From H111-94 sp034436045 (lineage in GTDB: Bacteria; Chloroflexota; Ktedonobacteria; Ktedonobacterales; Ktedonobacteraceae): a stretch of DNA of 14,292 bases. Location of the stretch: assembly GCA_034436045.1 (NCBI GenBank), contig DAOTVZ010000159.1, positions 1 through 14,292 on the forward strand. The letters run 5' to 3'. Under the pieces are notes generated by a model. That model saw only the letters and a program-made list of their open reading frames with translations, made no database searches and was not told where the DNA came from. A program made the translations under genes and the position numbers. Shown here piece after piece: positions 13,086-14,292 of the stretch (its first letter is position 1; each line of letters starts with the position of its first letter).

Positions 13086-14219
13086 ATGAATTTAATGAAA
13101 GTGCAACAGCCTGATCGTAAGGAAAAAAGAAAAGTCCGCTTCTCGTTTTCGGCAAAAATGGCGCTTGGCTTACTGATTGGCATCGGCTTCTTATTCCTGG
13201 TTTCGCGCTTCGTAAATATATCCAAATCCATTCAAGTACTCCAGCATAATCTGGAGACTCCGCGCGGTGTCTTGCTGGCGTTGCTGTCAGGTGTAGCATT
13301 CCTGCTGGCCTTTTCCCTGCGCGGCGTGCGCTGGCGACTCTTCCTGCACTCTGTCATGGGCAATAAGGTCAGCATCTCCGAGGCCATTCGCATCTATCAG
13401 GTCAGCATTTTGCTGAATTTCCTGTTACCTATTCAAGGGGGAGAAGTATCCAAATGCCTGATGCTCAAACGCATTGCTAACATTCCCGTTGGTCAATCCT
13501 TGCCCACCATCGCTATGGATAGGTCGTTTGACCTGCTGCCCGCGTTGTTCATTATCACACTTGTACCACTGTTTGGTATACCGATGGATATCAAACTCTG
13601 GCTAGTACTGGGGATCGTGGTTGGATTGTTGCTCGGCCTGTTCTCCTTCGTTATACTGGCAATCTGGCGGCGCACCGCTGCTATTGCATTTCTCCAACGG
13701 ATAACGAAAGTGTTTCCTAAAGCTATGGCGAGCAAAATTGAGGGTTTCGCCACCAACTTCGTTGACTCTCTTTTGTTGAGTACCAGCCGACCGCGTGTCT
13801 TCCTGCTGGCACTGTTGCTCACCTGCACAGCCCTGATCTGTGATGGCCTGTTTGCCATGCTCGCCTTCTGGACAACCGGCTACTCTATTGCCTTCGCCAC
13901 TGCGATCTTTGGCTACACAGTGTTCAACATGTTTAGCATCTTGCCGACACCCCCCGGCATGGTTGGCAGCAATGAAGCTGTGGGCTTGCTGGTGTTCAGT
14001 GTGTTGCTTCATCTACGACCGGATAAGGTACTCGCTATGTTCTTCTTTTCTCATCCCTGGGCCGCTGTAGTCATGGCTATCACCGGCACGATCTGCCTGA
14101 GTTCGCTAGGTCTGAAGTTTAGCAGCCTTGTCAAAGCGGCTCCTGAAAAAAGTGTTTTAGAAGAGAAGATCGGAGAAACACTTATACCAGAACCCGTAGT
14201 AGAGAAGGCATCCGTCTAA
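13086..14219 (+). CDS. UPF0104/AglD-like integral membrane protein (LPG-synthase TM-type, putative flippase-like)
   Basis: This 377-residue protein has about eight membrane segments between 25 and 345, a basic N-terminus and a charged C-terminal tail. Family marks are FSLRGVRWRLFL (76-87), LNFLLPIQGGEVSKCLMLKR (110-129), MDRSFDLLP (144-152) and ILPTPPGMVGSNEAVG (285-300), which correspond to the conserved loops of the lysylphosphatidylglycerol-synthase transmembrane family (PF03706, UPF0104). Stand-alone members occur in many glycan and glycolipid clusters; proposed roles include lipid-linked sugar translocation, but few have been tested. There is no aminoacyl-transferase domain, so it is not a full MprF. 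ATG 13086 has AGAGGA 5 bases upstream and is preferred to GTG 13068. The 209-base gap before it holds a repeat, so it may have some independent transcription. Confidence 0.85.
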   Translation: MNLMKVQQPDRKEKRKVRFSFSAKMALGLLIGIGFLFLVSRFVNISKSIQVLQHNLETPRGVLLALLSGVAFLLAFSLRGVRWRLFLHSVMGNKVSISEAIRIYQVSILLNFLLPIQGGEVSKCLMLKRIANIPVGQSLPTIAMDRSFDLLPALFIITLVPLFGIPMDIKLWLVLGIVVGLLLGLFSFVILAIWRRTAAIAFLQRITKVFPKAMASKIEGFATNFVDSLLLSTSRPRVFLLALLLTCTALICDGLFAMLAFWTTGYSIAFATAIFGYTVFNMFSILPTPPGMVGSNEAVGLLVFSVLLHLRPDKVLAMFFFSHPWAAVVMAITGTICLSSLGLKFSSLVKAAPEKSVLEEKIGETLIPEPVVEKASV

Positions 14220-14259
14220 TTCCGATGCCTCTCTAAATATTTTAAGGAAGAAGGAACCT

Positions 14260-14292
14260 ATGCGCTTAGCTGAGGATTTTCCGATAACGATT
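14260..14292 (+). CDS. Start of a further gene (11 codons, cut by window edge)
   Basis: An ATG at 14260 follows AAGGAAGAAGGA, a strong ribosome binding site 5 bases upstream, and opens a frame reading MRLAEDFPITI to the window end. It begins 40 bases after the UPF0104-like gene on the same strand, so it probably continues the run. The family cannot be told from 11 residues. Confidence 0.55.
   Translation, partial: MRLAEDFPITI

Noticed and set aside
13086..14219. Full MprF-type lysyl-phosphatidylglycerol synthase
   Set aside because: Only the membrane domain is present; the soluble aminoacyl-transferase domain of MprF is absent, so a UPF0104/AglD-like assignment fits better.
2108..14219. Hopanoid glycosylation cluster (HpnA-like SDR plus transferases)
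   Set aside because: The extended SDRs resemble HpnA-type enzymes, but no squalene-hopene cyclase, radical-SAM HpnH or phosphorylase HpnG gene is present in the window, so this stays only an alternative.

Overview
The window looks like a chromosomal piece of a filamentous Chloroflexota of the Ktedonobacteria type. This is inferred from gene style only: roughly balanced base composition, a large multidomain cellulose-synthase-like protein, a NarL-type regulator, short GTAGGGGCG... hairpin repeats and many paralogous extended SDRs. No rRNA, tRNA, CRISPR array, transposase or integrase gene is visible.

Layout. Bases 1-104 hold the start of a response regulator on the minus strand. Bases 105-897 have no conventional gene. 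They do hold a well-formed minus-strand promoter (709-737), two small minus-strand ORFs of 38 and 49 codons that read like protein but lack good ribosome binding sites, and a 28-base tandem repeat that folds into a 12-bp hairpin. A classical SDR oxidoreductase (898-1773, minus) is divergent from an extended SDR/sugar-epimerase-like gene (2108-3130, plus). The latter ends in a large hairpin and then an intrinsic terminator. A 406-bp gap with promoter-like AT-rich sequence and two REP-like hairpins leads into a long same-strand gene run from 3537 to the right edge.

The run is: (i) a GT2 glycosyltransferase with a C-terminal degenerate GGDEF-like domain; (ii) a 1325-residue membrane protein joining a DPM/GtrB-like GT2, a BcsA/cellulose-synthase-like GT2 and an extracytoplasmic GH26-like domain; (iii) a GT-C (ArnT/PMT-like) transferase; (iv) a DUF362 protein with a C-terminal 2x[4Fe-4S] ferredoxin domain; (v) a second extended SDR, a paralog of the one at 2108-3130; (vi) a UPF0104/AglD-like multi-spanning protein; (vii) the first 11 codons of another gene. 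Gaps are 28 to 71 bp except before (vi), where about 209 bp holds a decayed REP-like repeat.

How they may work together (inference). The cluster looks like an envelope polysaccharide or glycolipid system. The DPM-like half of (ii) would load a sugar onto polyprenyl phosphate, and the GT-C protein would transfer it outside the membrane. The BcsA-like half would polymerise and export a beta-glycan past the tethered GH26-like domain. The two extended SDRs and the ferredoxin/DUF362 protein would make or modify the sugar or the lipid. The synthase shows no PilZ domain, while its neighbour carries a nucleotide-cyclase-fold domain without the GGDEF signature, so control of polymerisation may differ from the usual cyclic-di-GMP switch. 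The triple fusion and the pseudo-GGDEF glycosyltransferase are the most notable items.
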